In this document: positions 23,120-34,213 of the stretch, piece by piece
Position numbering within the stretch: the first letter of the stretch is position 1
Layout of the letters: each line of letters opens with the position of its first letter
Assembly: GCA_003999685.1 (NCBI GenBank)
Contig: CP021225.1
Location: 62,001 to 126,000 of the forward strand
From: Taiwanofungus camphoratus
Taxonomy: Eukaryota > Basidiomycota > Agaricomycetes > Polyporales > Taiwanofungaceae
Direction of reading: 5' to 3'
DNA length: 64,000 nucleotides
Notes under the pieces: model-generated
Seen by the model: the letters and a program-made list of their open reading frames with translations, nothing else
Database searches by the model: none
What the model was told of the DNA's origin: nothing
Made by a program: the position numbers and the translations under genes

Positions 23120-24256
23120 TTACTGAAACTTCTCGTCCTCGTATCGGTCTGCAGCAGCGGCATGCAATGCAACTATGGAACGACGCAGACTGTATGCAAA
23201 TCAAGATCGTCAAATGACTCAAGCACAGAAGATCGCATCAATGCAGTACCAACCTCGTTTGCTCTTCATAATATTCTCTGATCTCGCGATATCGTTTGAG
23301 TCGAAGTCGCTTATGCAGAACGACAAGCATCACAATTGTTGCTGCCATTGCTGGAAGGGAATGAGCTGTCAAAACTTCAGTGAATGCCTACGCACCTAAA
23401 ATAACGCTGAGAACAGTGAGTGCATATTGCCAGGCTGCGACATGGAGGGGCATCTCCGGGGGTTCTGTACAAGTGCCTCCTGTGCCGCAATTATACTGTC
23501 ATACCGTTAAAACATAACTAGGTGACGGACTTGGAGGAAAAGTGATAGCTTACAGTCTGACACTCCCGGTCTGCACCACAGGTAGCACCGAGAGTCTTAG
23601 TCTGGACACATTCCGTTGCATTCCTGTCGCAATAGAAGTGAGGAGTCTGGCAATTATCCCGTGTAATGATGTTGCTGATTTGCTGGCCATTGGGACCAAT
23701 ATCAATGTATGTGACATCGTCAACAACACAGTGCTGTCCTAACGTGCCGTTGGCATACCTAAAAAAAATTCAGTGAATGAACGCTCCCGAAAGCAGGCAG
23801 CGGAGAATGGCAAGCACACATGCACGTAGATTGTAAGCATAGGGAACCGTTAAAATTCTGGTTGTTTGCTAAATCTTCCCAATCTGGAGGTGGTGCACAT
23901 TGATCGTCCCTGTTAAACTGACACGGCTGGCCAGCCGTCAGCAATGCCTTGCATCCGCTGCCTTCATCTGGACAGAAGCTGTTACGGGGACATAAAGAAG
24001 GAAGAGAGTCTCCAGGGCCATAGCCGAACGGAAACTCGTCCCTGCGGCATAACCGCGGCTGACAAGTCCCATCTGAAGTTAAATTGGTAGGGGTAGAACA
24101 GAAGGTCTGATCATTGCAGTCGCTCATGAACTTGTGAGAGGCCGCATCAAGATGGTCGTCGCTGAGTGAGCACGCCCCACCCTGACTCACGACCCCAGAG
24201 CGCGCGAAGAGTATGAACACTGAAGACAAAAAGAGTACCACCAACGAAGTAAACAT
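23120..24256 (-). CDS. Secreted/type I membrane protein with Cys-rich ectodomain, unknown function
   Basis: Four introns are inferred. A signal peptide (MFTSLVVLFLSSVFILFARS) leads to a Cys-rich extracellular part: GGACSLSDDHLD, DCNDQTFCS, CQPRLCRRDEFPFGYGPGDS, LCPRNSFCPDEGSGC, GQPCQFNRDDQCAPPPDW, then after an intron YANGTLGQHCVVDDV, RDNCQTPHFYCDRNATECVQ and GATCGADRECQ. One transmembrane segment (QYALTVLSVILG plus AMAATIVMLVVLHKR) is itself split by an intron. A short basic cytosolic tail follows (KRLRLKRYREIREYYEEQ) and the end is AAAADRYEDEKFQ. Several NxS/T sites are visible. The layout resembles a surface receptor or sensor. I believe similar proteins occur in other basidiomycetes but know no function. 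Confidence 0.75.
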
Positions 24257-24743
24257 GATAACGGCATGAAAGTGCTGATGGATCAGTTGACTTGAGACAG
24301 ATTAAAGATAGATAAAAGGACTTTACATGTCAGCCATCGTCCGGTTACATATTGCAAACAAGACCAGCAAAAACAGTGCACGCATTCGACACAAGAAATC
24401 CTTGGCTTCCTGTCCTCTCGACGTTAGGGTTGCACGCTTCAAAAACTGAATGCAAATAGTCGAGTCCGACATTATGGGTGGACTACCGCGGACAAGTGAT
24501 TGAAATATTAAGATTTGATTGATTATTCACCTTATGATAAAATACAACGTGGCTCTTGTTACAAATTGACAAGGTCCATAAAATGCATGAAGCTACTTGG
24601 AGACCTAGGGTCAATTCCGAGGCAGCACAACAAAAACATTAATGTAATATAAAAGGAGCCAAGGCTAGTCGAACAAGTTCCATGTCCCACTCTTCCGAAA
24701 TTCGAGTCTTCAATGCGGAGTTGCCAAGCACGAGAATCTGATG
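24257..24743. other. Intergenic between tandem minus-strand genes
   Basis: Promoter of the Cys-rich membrane gene and 3' end of the alpha-crystallin-like gene. The ORF at 24559-24780 overlaps the true last exon in another frame. Confidence 0.5.
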
Positions 24744-25960
24744 CTACAGAAACACTGGAGGAGGGACCTCGAGTCCACACATGCGTCGTTGAATGCTGAT
24801 GGTTAGTTGGCCGTCAGACCCGAACACAGCGCGCACAGAAGACATGTCCACATCTTGAGGCGAGAAAGCGATCTCCCACTCGGAATGCACTAAAACCAAG
24901 CGGGTATAAAGTCAGATGAGCATGAACTGAAGCGTGTCTGCGACAAGGACAACATATACACATCGTCGTCTGGTCGGCACACAAGATGAAGTCACTCACA
25001 GTCCTTTTCAAGATGCCATGCACCCACCACGACCGCAAGCCGGTGACCGCGTTTTGCATACACAGTGATCATGTCCGATACCACGCCGCTCTGCAACGGG
25101 ACAAAGAACACGTACTCTGCAGGCGTCGTCTGCACGCGTATCTGCGGTACTGGAGCCATGCACTCTGCCTGCACGAGAGGTGATCCTGGAGGAGACAGGG
25201 CAGGTCTGGCAAGAAAGGTGGGGATGGCGGATGAAAGGAGAGGGGAGACCTTCCGCCGGACTGTCGGTGCTTGAATGGAAGGACCATTTGGTGCACAGTG
25301 AGATTGGCTAAATAGAGGCTCCAAGGCTGAGAGCTTTGTACTTTCTCGTGGACAAGACGAGTCGGTGGCATATGAAGTCAAAGAACACAAAGAAACCATG
25401 GATGCAGACAAAGCGAGACACAAAGAAGAGGACGAGCTGACGCTGCCAATCCCGGAATCCACTGCGGAAGTGGAGCAAGGCGGATGTCGTGGCTCGTCTG
25501 TGGCCATGCTGCTGTGCCCAAGTATGTCTTTGGCACGATCTTGACGACAAGGACGTCCGGCAGCGAACATAGCCGTGCTGAGAGATACAGCGCGAGATGC
25601 GGGAGTATTTGTACTTCTCGTCATGGTAGTACTCATGCTTGGTATATGCACACGGTTGGAAGGGGGATCATAGACTTGTGCATCTGCTACAATGCCTGCT
25701 GGTAATCCCAAACCAGGCCGCCGCCCATCGGACACACCTAGCGCGGAGAATTGGGCCACTTTTTTTCCGGTGGAAACCTCGGGCAAATGGGCCAAAGCGT
25801 TGCCACTGATTTGCACGCTGAAAGTAGTACTTTGTATTGCCGCAGGGTTGGTGGAAGTTTTCTTGTTTCCCAATGCATTGGTGCTAAGATTGGTGCTCAG
25901 ACTGCGCAGCACGACAGGGTTCGTGAGGGAGCGTAGGCGGGTAGGAGTACAGATGGACAT
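24744..25960 (-). CDS. Alpha-crystallin/Hsp20-like domain protein with long Ser-rich N-terminus
   Basis: Two exons (25960-25000, 24889-24744), 368 residues. The first 260 residues are Ser/Thr/Pro-rich and probably disordered. The last about 100 resemble an alpha-crystallin fold: PQIRVQTTPAEYVFFVPLQS, DMITVYAKRGHRLAVVVGAW, then across the intron HSEWEIAFSPQDVDMSSVRA and FGSDGQLTISIQRRM, which fits the strand pattern and the closing DGxLTI motif of small heat-shock proteins. It ends CGLEVPPPVFL. The role would be chaperone-like, but the long N-terminus and lack of the usual short sHSP architecture make this a family guess. The N-terminal 40 residues (MSICTPTRLRSLTNPVVLRS) are Arg/Ser-rich and could be a mitochondrial presequence; this is inference. 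Confidence 0.6.
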
Positions 25961-26560
25961 TGCTTAAGCTGATGTGATGGGTCTTGTACACGTCCAGCGT
26001 ATAAAAGAGCTGTGGATACGTACGGTGAAGGGACTGAAGGTGGATGGAGAGTTAAGGAGGCACCCCGGCCTTTTCAGATACCGTACGCGTTCAGATCATA
26101 ATCTTGGCTGACAATCTGGTCTTTCACTGGCAGGACTGAAGACGAGATTTACCATCCAATATACAAGCCGAGTGCCCACTTTTACGTTCCGGACCTTTTC
26201 ACAACTGCCCGCGAGCATCGATCAGTGATGATGGTAGGATGAAGAAGTGCACCTCAAGTCCTGGAGATGGAATTCTTGTATCTAGATGAGCTACCTCACT
26301 CGGTTTCGTTCAGATCCGCGCAACCAAGGTATGAGCGACCACAATGCTGCTTTCGCACAAGGAATCAGATCTTGGGTGGTGTGTCCACCGAGGCTGACCT
26401 ATACTATACATAACCGCATAATTGCAGAATCCTATAGCCAATCTTCCGATGCCAACCATGGGAGCAATATCCATATCCAGAATATTAAATATACAAATCA
26501 AGAATGTGTTGACACATTGATAGTGATACATAACTCGCCGCCTTCCCAGTTCATACTACT
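25961..26560. other. Intergenic between tandem minus-strand genes
   Basis: Upstream of the Hsp20-like gene and downstream of the oxidoreductase. Nothing recognised. Confidence 0.5.
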
Positions 26561-27843
26561 TCACGCCGTCTCCTGTGGATGAGCAACCAGCTTCACACCA
26601 CTCACTTCATTGTTCTTGAGTTTCTCTAGACCATTGATGATGCCCTCTAGTCCGTTCGGGACAATTTCGACACGGTTCGGCTGTCACGCGCACAGTCCAG
26701 TTAGTCATTCGAACACAATTGCAGCATCACAAACCCGAATTGCACCCTCCTCCAGGAGCGCAGGTAGCTTCTTGTACAGGCCTGCACCGACCGCACGATT
26801 CTCTGGAGCATTCACCTGTCCCCAAGCCTTTTCGACACGCTTGTCTTTAGTCTTTTTCGCCTCGTCGATCTTCTCGAACAGGACGAGCACGAGGCACCCG
26901 CCGGGCGCAAGGAGATCGTAAGCGGCATCCTGCGTATCTGGGAGCGAGGCACCATCGAAGATGGTTTCGATAGGCAGAGGCGTGATCTTTGAGACCTCCT
27001 CGCGAATAGCTTCCGATGACAAGCGGCGGTCTAGTACGTGTGTGGCTCCTAGAGAAACGAGGAAGGTAGTGTTGTGCGGAGACGCAGTGGCGATTATCGG
27101 TGAGAAACCGGCCAGCTTCCCCAATTGTATCGCTAGACACGATGATATGTTGGACAGGGACACAATGAGGACCGTTTGGTACATGAATACAGGCCCAGTA
27201 GAGACGCACCGAATTGGCCGACAGAAGTAGAGCCGCCGAAGATGACGAGAGGCTTCCCAACGTACTTGCCACGCCCACCGTCTTCCCAAGGTGGATACAA
27301 CCCAGCACTGCCGGACTCGACTTGCTGGTTGAACAAACCGAAAGCTGCAGTTGCGATACCAACGGGGATGGTTGCGGCTTGTTCGAAGGACACGCTGGGA
27401 GGAATCTACGCATGTATAAGCTTGTGAGCGAAGTTGGGTCAGACAGAGACATGCCTTTGCGGTGACATCAGCATTCGCGAGCGTAAACTGCTGGAAACTA
27501 GCGCGGTCGCGTTCCAAAAGACCTTGTGTAAAGCTATGAGATATTGTATCGGTCATCAAGTCCATCAGCAGAAACACGCGATATACATTCTGTCGCCTTT
27601 CGTAAATCCAGTAACACCCTCACCGACCTCCTCGACAGTGCCGGAGTAATCGAAACCTAGCACAGCGGGAAAGGTATCAACGATAATGCCATTCGTCTGG
27701 ATCTTCCAGTCGACCGGATTGAGTGCCGTGGCTTGAATCCTGACGAGCAGCTCGCCAGAGCCGGGTTTTGGTACACCGACCGTCCCTACAGCGAAACGAC
27801 CTTGCTTAGATGTCAGGAGGAGAGCCTTTTGGGAAGCAGACAT
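26561..27843 (-). CDS. Zinc-independent MDR oxidoreductase (quinone/enoyl reductase-like alcohol dehydrogenase)
   Basis: Medium-chain dehydrogenase/reductase using NAD(P)H, probably cytosolic. The GroES-like N-half starts MSASQKALLLTSKQGRFAVG and has TALNPVDWKIQTNG, FPAVLGFDYSGTVEEVGEGV and FTKGDRMYIA. Exon 2 carries LERDRASFQQFTLANADVTA, joined by a GC-AG intron to IPPSVSFEQAATIPVGIATA. The Rossmann part has VIFGGSTSVGQF, KLAGFSPIIATASPHNT, LGATHVLDRR and IFDGASLPDTQDAAYDLLAP. The last exon is PNRVEIVPNGLEGIINGLEK ending PQETA. No structural zinc-binding Cys cluster is seen, as in the quinone-reductase/trans-enoyl-reductase branch. A deleted copy related to exon 1 lies at 48743. The substrate is unknown. 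Confidence 0.9.
27406..27454 (-). other. GC-AG intron in the MDR oxidoreductase
   Basis: The minus-strand donor is AAAG|GCATGT and the acceptor TGCGTAG, 49 nt. It is needed to join ADVTAK to IPPSVSFEQ, a family-conserved junction. Confidence 0.8.
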
Positions 27844-29822
27844 GATTTAATGCGGTATTGTGCAGGATTTGGATGGAGGAGACCTACGGACTTGGGCCTA
27901 TATAGTCGCCATGTCAAGGAAGACTCTTTGTCACCAAGGCCTTTCACTCATCCTGACGCGATTGCGTATGGTCATTAGGAGATGCGATGAGTAAGCCTAA
28001 TTCAAAGAGAGAGCCTAGGTCGACTATATGATGATGGAATCAGCATTTATATACCGCCACAAGCAAACGAGTGCTAAGACGCGGTGTAGGTCGACTGTAG
28101 GTATAAGTCCTCCATCATGTTTCGCCCGTACACTATTAGATATGGATCGTTTGTCATCTATATCCGTTTATGGTCAAGCAACGAAGACTTTTGGCGCCCT
28201 CAGTATCCAGATATGTAAGTAGTGGGTATTGGTGTATCCTCTCAGCCAATAAACCAAAAGAACTCTAGGCTGTGGATGAGCTCGAAACCTTCTTGCACAT
28301 CTCAGTGCTCGTGATACCTTTGTCTTGGTCGGCCATTATGCTGCTATCAGAAGACTGGCGAGCCTCAAGCCTGTCTTGGTCATCATAGCAAATGCGATGA
28401 AGCTATGGTTAATTTGACACCAATAGGCTGTCCGAGGCACTTCCCAAGGTAGTCTCCCCAGACTAGATACTTCCTTCAACTTTCGTGCACCGCAGTGTCA
28501 TGTGAGCTAGTTGCAATGACGAAGCTCAGGACATAGGCTTAGAACCGTACTTCCGGAAGCTGCTCCAGGTCAATTGGTGCAACAGCATCCATCTGCACCT
28601 GCGGAAAGAGGCAAGAGTGTTTTTTCTTGATGAATTTTCGAGTGTGTGATCGTATGAGTAAGTTTATTCCAGCTAGACATTGACTCCATATCTGATCAGT
28701 TTGTAGCCCTCTGATAGATGGTCACTTGTTAGTTTCGTGCTCAGGCTGAGTGCGCATAAAATAAGACGATGTCCATTTGCAGTGTGCATCTCAATAGCTC
28801 ATCTATCAGTGGGGTGGTAAAGTCTACCGAGCACGCATTCACTTGACATTGGAAAACTCCCTACTGCTGGACGCAAATTTAAGGCATTGTCCATGTATTC
28901 TCGGAATCGTGCCATCAAATCATGGTAATCCTCGCTCGATGAACAGCTCTCCTGTAATATCTGGTATCGGTGTCTCAATGTGCATGAATTACAGCGAACT
29001 AATGCAGTTTGCGACCAGAAACAACGACCAGAAAGTAAGCGACCACGGAACGGACGACAAATATGGTCAAGCTCACAGCATACATTACTCGATCTCCACA
29101 AGCTTTCGATCATGATGGTCAATTGGCCCATAGGACGATGAGTGCGACCAGGTCTATTCGTTGATTAGTGTCAAATGTTTTGCAAACTTTCAATGTTCAA
29201 CTTTGTGTAATTCATCAACCGAGCCGGTGGTTTCAATCTCAGGGTTGTAGATGGGCTACAAGTCTTGTAGTATCATCACGAGCATGAGAAATTCAGCAAG
29301 GCCTCGCCTACAAACAACCGCCCGCTCTAGATGACATCTTGTTCCCATCTGTCCTTTGATGCACAATTGAACTGCCAGCCAATCTATTCTGGAAATCCTG
29401 TATCAAGTCCCCAACGACAAGCTGAAGACGTTACATATTCAGGAGGAACTATGTGTTGAACACAAAGCGATCAATCGAACAGAAGCGGACACGGAGCTCG
29501 AAGACGGTTCGCGTGCCTGAAACGATGAAGGTGAAGGAGAGGTCGATGCTTTATTTTAAAAAAAGCACTGACCCCGAGAGTCCGTCACCAAAGCTTCCAT
29601 CACATTCACTGCGGGAACCAGATCAAAAGCACTAGATAACGCTAGCATAGATTCCTGGACTCATTCCATGTTTTACCTGGCCAAGCTTGGCCTTCCAATG
29701 ACTAATTGAGCGTTATTTTCCTGCATCTTGACCTAGAGTCTTAACCTGATCGATCGCCGAACTTCAATTTTGCGGGCTCAAGCAACATAATGGACAGAAT
29801 TATGTATTGGTCCTTGTTTGTG
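27844..29822. other. Gene-free stretch of 2 kb
   Basis: Upstream of the oxidoreductase and downstream of the HET gene. A 110-codon minus-strand ORF at 28799-29131 and a 60-codon plus ORF at 29453 have no motif. This is probably accessory non-coding DNA. Confidence 0.45.
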
Positions 29823-32077
29823 TCAAGAGATACATACTCTGAGTCGTCCAGTACCCTGGATATCTACTATGCGGTCGCCAAGCTTGTTTGCCTCGTCTTC
29901 TGCAATACATGCTACCATCAACCTCCGTATGCATTCGCAGCTCGGCCGAAAGACCCCTTCGTCTGCGTGTATCTGACGGCCTGCGTTTATGAAAACAGCG
30001 ACACCAGATTGGATCACTTGCGGCCGTGGCAGCGATCCATCGAAGAGTAGACCATTACATATATAACTCTGAGTAATCGTGTCTGCAATGCCAGCGGCTG
30101 ATCCAACATCGACAGCGGAATAGAACACCACACTGGATACATTTGATGCATCACGAAGGCACCAGGACTCCCCTTGCTGCAACCGGGTCTCATTGAAATA
30201 GATGCAAGCGTAAGTGGCAACTAGTCCCTCAGGAGTACACTGAGCGTCATATTTGTTCGCACCTAGGAGCGCTCCTCCATGGTTCATGAGTGTTTTGGGT
30301 GCCCATCTGAAACCCGGATCTTCCAGCTTAGGTCCTGAAAGGAAGAGGATGTTGGAAGGCACGTTGCGTACCCTCAGGAGGAGCCTTGCCATTCGCTTTT
30401 CAGGTGGAATATTGACCAACTCGAATGCATCAACATTCAGTAAGCCTGCGATGGCGAGAGTTTCATCCTCTAATTTACTTGTGGTCCGCCATTGCAGAGA
30501 GCGCGCCACATCTCCGAGTCCAAAAGCAGCTGGGTCTTCACCATAATTACGATACTTCGACAACCGGAAAATCTCTGCAGCAAGACTCGTTTTGAGAACA
30601 TCGAGCAGATCTTCGCCACTTGGTAGAAGCTCTTGGATTGTAGCCAACCCGTCTGAGAATTCGAACACAAGCTTTTGGGCCAGAAGTGCTTCTTGCAGGG
30701 TCCAGAGCCGCTGCATCCATGCTGATGTAAGTACCCGCAGTAATTTCTCCTCCTGGGAAGCATTGAGCGAGCATGAACGTATCCCCGCATCAATTACCAA
30801 CACCACAGCTGCGTCTCGGTATGTCTGTCCCATTAGCCCTATCGCCCGCTTTCTCATACTTTTGCGCTCGGGGACGCAAAGCGCGTCCATCCAGAATGTC
30901 CCCATTGGAAGTAGTTGTCGGGTCAACGACGCCAGTCGACGAAGCTGACAGGTCGGAAGTCCAATCTCTGTCGTGCTTCCAAGTCCGTCTGCCCAAACGT
31001 GAGAAATAGCGACGTAGGGCATTTCAGCAGTGTTCAAGATGCAAGTTACTTCTACTGCATCATCGGAATTATCCCAGTCCTCAATTGCGATAAGAGGAAC
31101 TCTGCAGTCAGCGAGCGCTTCAACAACAGCAGCCACCAGAGGCTTTGCATAGAGGCACGTGCACGATTCTGTTGTGTGCCGGTTGGAGTAATTGTCCGCG
31201 TCGATCGAGTTCATCACACATTTTCTGCGTGTGCATTTGTCGTGTGCTCTCATCTCGACTCCTTGACGAATAAACGGCTTGAAGGTGCTCGCGTACCCCA
31301 ACACACACACGCTCGCCCCGAGCATGGTGACCGTATACGGACACCAACCCCCTCTGACCATCTCCCTGTCGTACAGATCTATAGGCCTGATGATAAATGT
31401 CCAGTTTAACTTCTTCATCGATGGCAACAGGAATTGCCGTTTTGACGACGTCAACGCCTCTCCAATGGCGGCGATCATGTATAAGATGCCTGCAATGTCG
31501 TCGCTCTGCAAGCCGGCAAGCCGGAAGGGACTGGCATCTGGCCGTCGGATCTCAATCATCAGTAGTCCTTGCGCGTGCTCCAACGTCTTTTCAACGCGCT
31601 CGAACCAACGTCTCAACGCGTCGGTATCTACTTGTCGCAAAGCCCGGATACGATGCCTCCAATTGTGGAGGATGAGGGGAACATTACGGCTAGTCACGAC
31701 AGTACTGCCAGAAGGCGTTTGTAATAGGAGAAGATCTTCAGCAATCTTCTGCTCCACTACAGCCTCTAGGAGGCCGAAGGTCAAATGACTTTGGCATAGC
31801 GCAGCATGCTCAAGGAAGCCAGCCTGGGGAGACTTCGCTGGTGATTGTAAATGCGATCGTCGATACTTGATATAGTCCTGGAACGAGCACAGCGGGAAGC
31901 CATCATGCCCGCCTCCCAGCCAAATTGTGTCCTTGAAGATGAAACTTTCATGCGTGTTGTCTCTTCCGAACACGTTACATATATTTCCCATCTATATGGA
32001 CGCATAAGGACAAGAGTCAACTCGGCAGGTAATATACTTACTGTATTCGCTTCCTCCATAGTGTAATCGCCAGACAT
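29823..32077 (-). CDS. Heterokaryon incompatibility (HET) domain protein
   Basis: A tiny first exon (32077-32042, [12 protein letters not shown]) is joined by a canonical gtaagt...atatag intron to one 722-codon exon, 734 residues in all. The HET domain spans about residues 335-450: [53 protein letters not shown] and [20 protein letters not shown]. Before it is a Cys/His cluster, [20 protein letters not shown] followed by [13 protein letters not shown], seen in many basidiomycete HET proteins. The N-terminal 300 residues and the 280-residue C-terminus have no recognised domain. HET domains trigger cell death on non-self recognition or act in TIR-like signalling; the partner is not known here. 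It sits in an accessory region beside an F-box gene and repeats. Confidence 0.9.
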
Positions 32078-32964
32078 TGCACCATTGGTACCCGCAGGGG
32101 GAGATCTTTCGCGTAGTACCTCCGTAGTCTGTGGTCACAATCATCTCCGGACCATTTCGAACTATCGAAGGGCAAAATGAGCTTACTGAATCCCGACTTA
32201 TCAAGCCTAAGGTCGCACTTTCTATCTGTATTGCTCAGTCTGATCTATGTACCCGCAGTAGCGTCTAGAGGCTAAACGTTTTGGGCTCCAAAGCGACAAC
32301 TTGCCTCAAGCTATTGCATCGTGAGTGTTTAAACTGGATGTAAGTTTGAGGGTTTTCAATTCCAATGGTAGGGTGGTCTGAGCTGTCAAGAGGTACCCTG
32401 GGGGGAACTCCTACCATGCGTTACGGGCGTCAGGCAAGTATACCGCGGTCACAATTCAAGACGGGGATAGTGTGTGGATAAAGACACTGTCGTTAGTAAG
32501 CGCCGGGAGTATGCTGGCGCTGTCAAATTTACGGTCACGATCCGCGCCTTTGATACTGGGAAGAAGCTTTCCCACTGGCGGGCACAATTGGGGTCGCATG
32601 CGCAGGTAAACTGTGCGTCTGATAGTGCCGAGAACATCCGCCGGGAATACCACAGCATGAGCACTGACTGACAAGACTCATACTGAAGTCTGAGACGATG
32701 ATGGACAAACATACTCGACTTAAGTATTGTCGCCCGTTATACTTACATAAGCATTGATCGACTGGCGCCTCGAGTACTATCTCGAGTCGATCTGTGAACA
32801 CAGGCTCTCGCTTGCAACCCGCAAGGGGGCAACAGGAGGTCAAGCCATTTATACGGTGCTAGTTTAATCGCCGTAAGTTTCTCCATTGAAAGTCTGTGCT
32901 GGGGCTAATTTTTGACCTAGCCAGAAATTTATATGATTGCGTGGCCAAGCCGCACTGATCAATA
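32078..32964. other. Intergenic between divergent HET and F-box genes
   Basis: Promoters of both genes. Short ORFs on both strands at 32449-32843 show no motifs. Confidence 0.5.
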
Positions 32965-34213
32965 ATGGGCTTGCACAACTCCGTTCCAACGCTCCCGCCA
33001 GAGTTAAGAGACCTCATCGTCGACCAATTGCGCGATGATAAGACCACTCTCGCCGAGTGCAGCTTAGTCTCTCTTGGTTGGCTCAATCGCAGCCGATACC
33101 ACCTTTTTGCTAGTGTGCAGGTGGCAGATTCGCATGATCGCTTGCATTTTAAAGCGTTTGGGCATTTTGTCGGCGCCACACCTAGCATATGGAAATATGT
33201 GCGGCGCCTGCGCCTGCGTGGAATTGCAGACGAGGACAGGACCTCCAAACTCGACATCCGAACCCTTGCCTTCATACTCAATAAATTGTTTAGGCTGCAC
33301 ACGCTCGAGTTAGTGGAACTCGTATTATGCGCATCATCAAAGCCAGGACCTCCACTTCTACCGAGGCATATGTGCAAAGTCACACTCGACGTCGTCTCCT
33401 CTGATTCTGGCTACAGACGCTTGGTTGATTTTCTCCATTTGTTCTCTACGATCGACACGTTCCACGTACTACTGGTTGGAGAGGACATCTACGAGGATAC
33501 ATTGTCAGCGCCAATGCCATTGAATCTTCAGATATCGACGCTCGTGTTGGACGCAAAAAATCCTAATCGCCCAGTGATAGAGATTCTTCGCAGGACACCC
33601 ACGATGAAGACTATAAAGTCGCTCAAAGCTGTCGTTGAAGACTTTCCCGATCCAAAACATATCGGGGCCTTCCTTCTTGACATTGGGCAGACCCTTACTG
33701 ACCTGGAATTGCATGTCAGCACGGACATTGAGGGCGAAGAGAGTCCATGTAAGCGATCATCTCTGAGACCGTTTGGTCTCAATCCTGACTCCTTGTTCGC
33801 CCTACTGAGATGTTCAGAGGTATTGGACCGATATGCAACTGTGGTCTTGTGTTGCTCTTCGCAAACTCCACCTCCATCTTCCGTTGTCAATCTCCCGTCA
33901 TTGGCCAAGCTTGTTCTTCTCGTTATCACAGGCACCATCCACTACTGATGAGATCATGATCGACATCTGGGCCGTTCTCGCGAATGAGAAGCTACTGCAC
34001 AGACGCTTGGAGGACATCACCTGGCCCCAGATCCAGCAGCTTCTAAACAGGTTCACGGAGCTCAAAGCACTCACATTTCAATTAGAGGCCTTTTACTCCA
34101 CAAGCCTGGATGTCGCCCTGTTGGACGACCACTGTAGGGCCGTCATCATCAAGCATCTACCTGAGCTACATGCCACTGGTGTTCTGCGTTTTGCCACAAA
34201 GGAACTGAAATAA
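32965..34213 (+). CDS. F-box-like protein
   Basis: The N-terminal F-box is TLPPELRDLIVDQLRDDKTT followed by LAECSLVSLGWLNRSRYHLF, as in the large mushroom F-box family that selects substrates for SCF ubiquitin ligases. The rest has leucine-rich segments, e.g. YVRRLRLRGIAD, KLFRLHTLELVELVL and ALRKLHLHLPLS. I place one 61-nt intron at 33749-33809 (donor gtaagc, branch-like ctgac, acceptor ctgag). It joins DIEGEESP to YVQRYWTDMQLWSCVALRKL and keeps the leucine-rich frame, giving 395 residues ending FATKELK. A different splice (33819-33931) also keeps frame but skips the leucine-rich part. These genes expand and decay quickly in Agaricomycetes. Confidence 0.75.
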
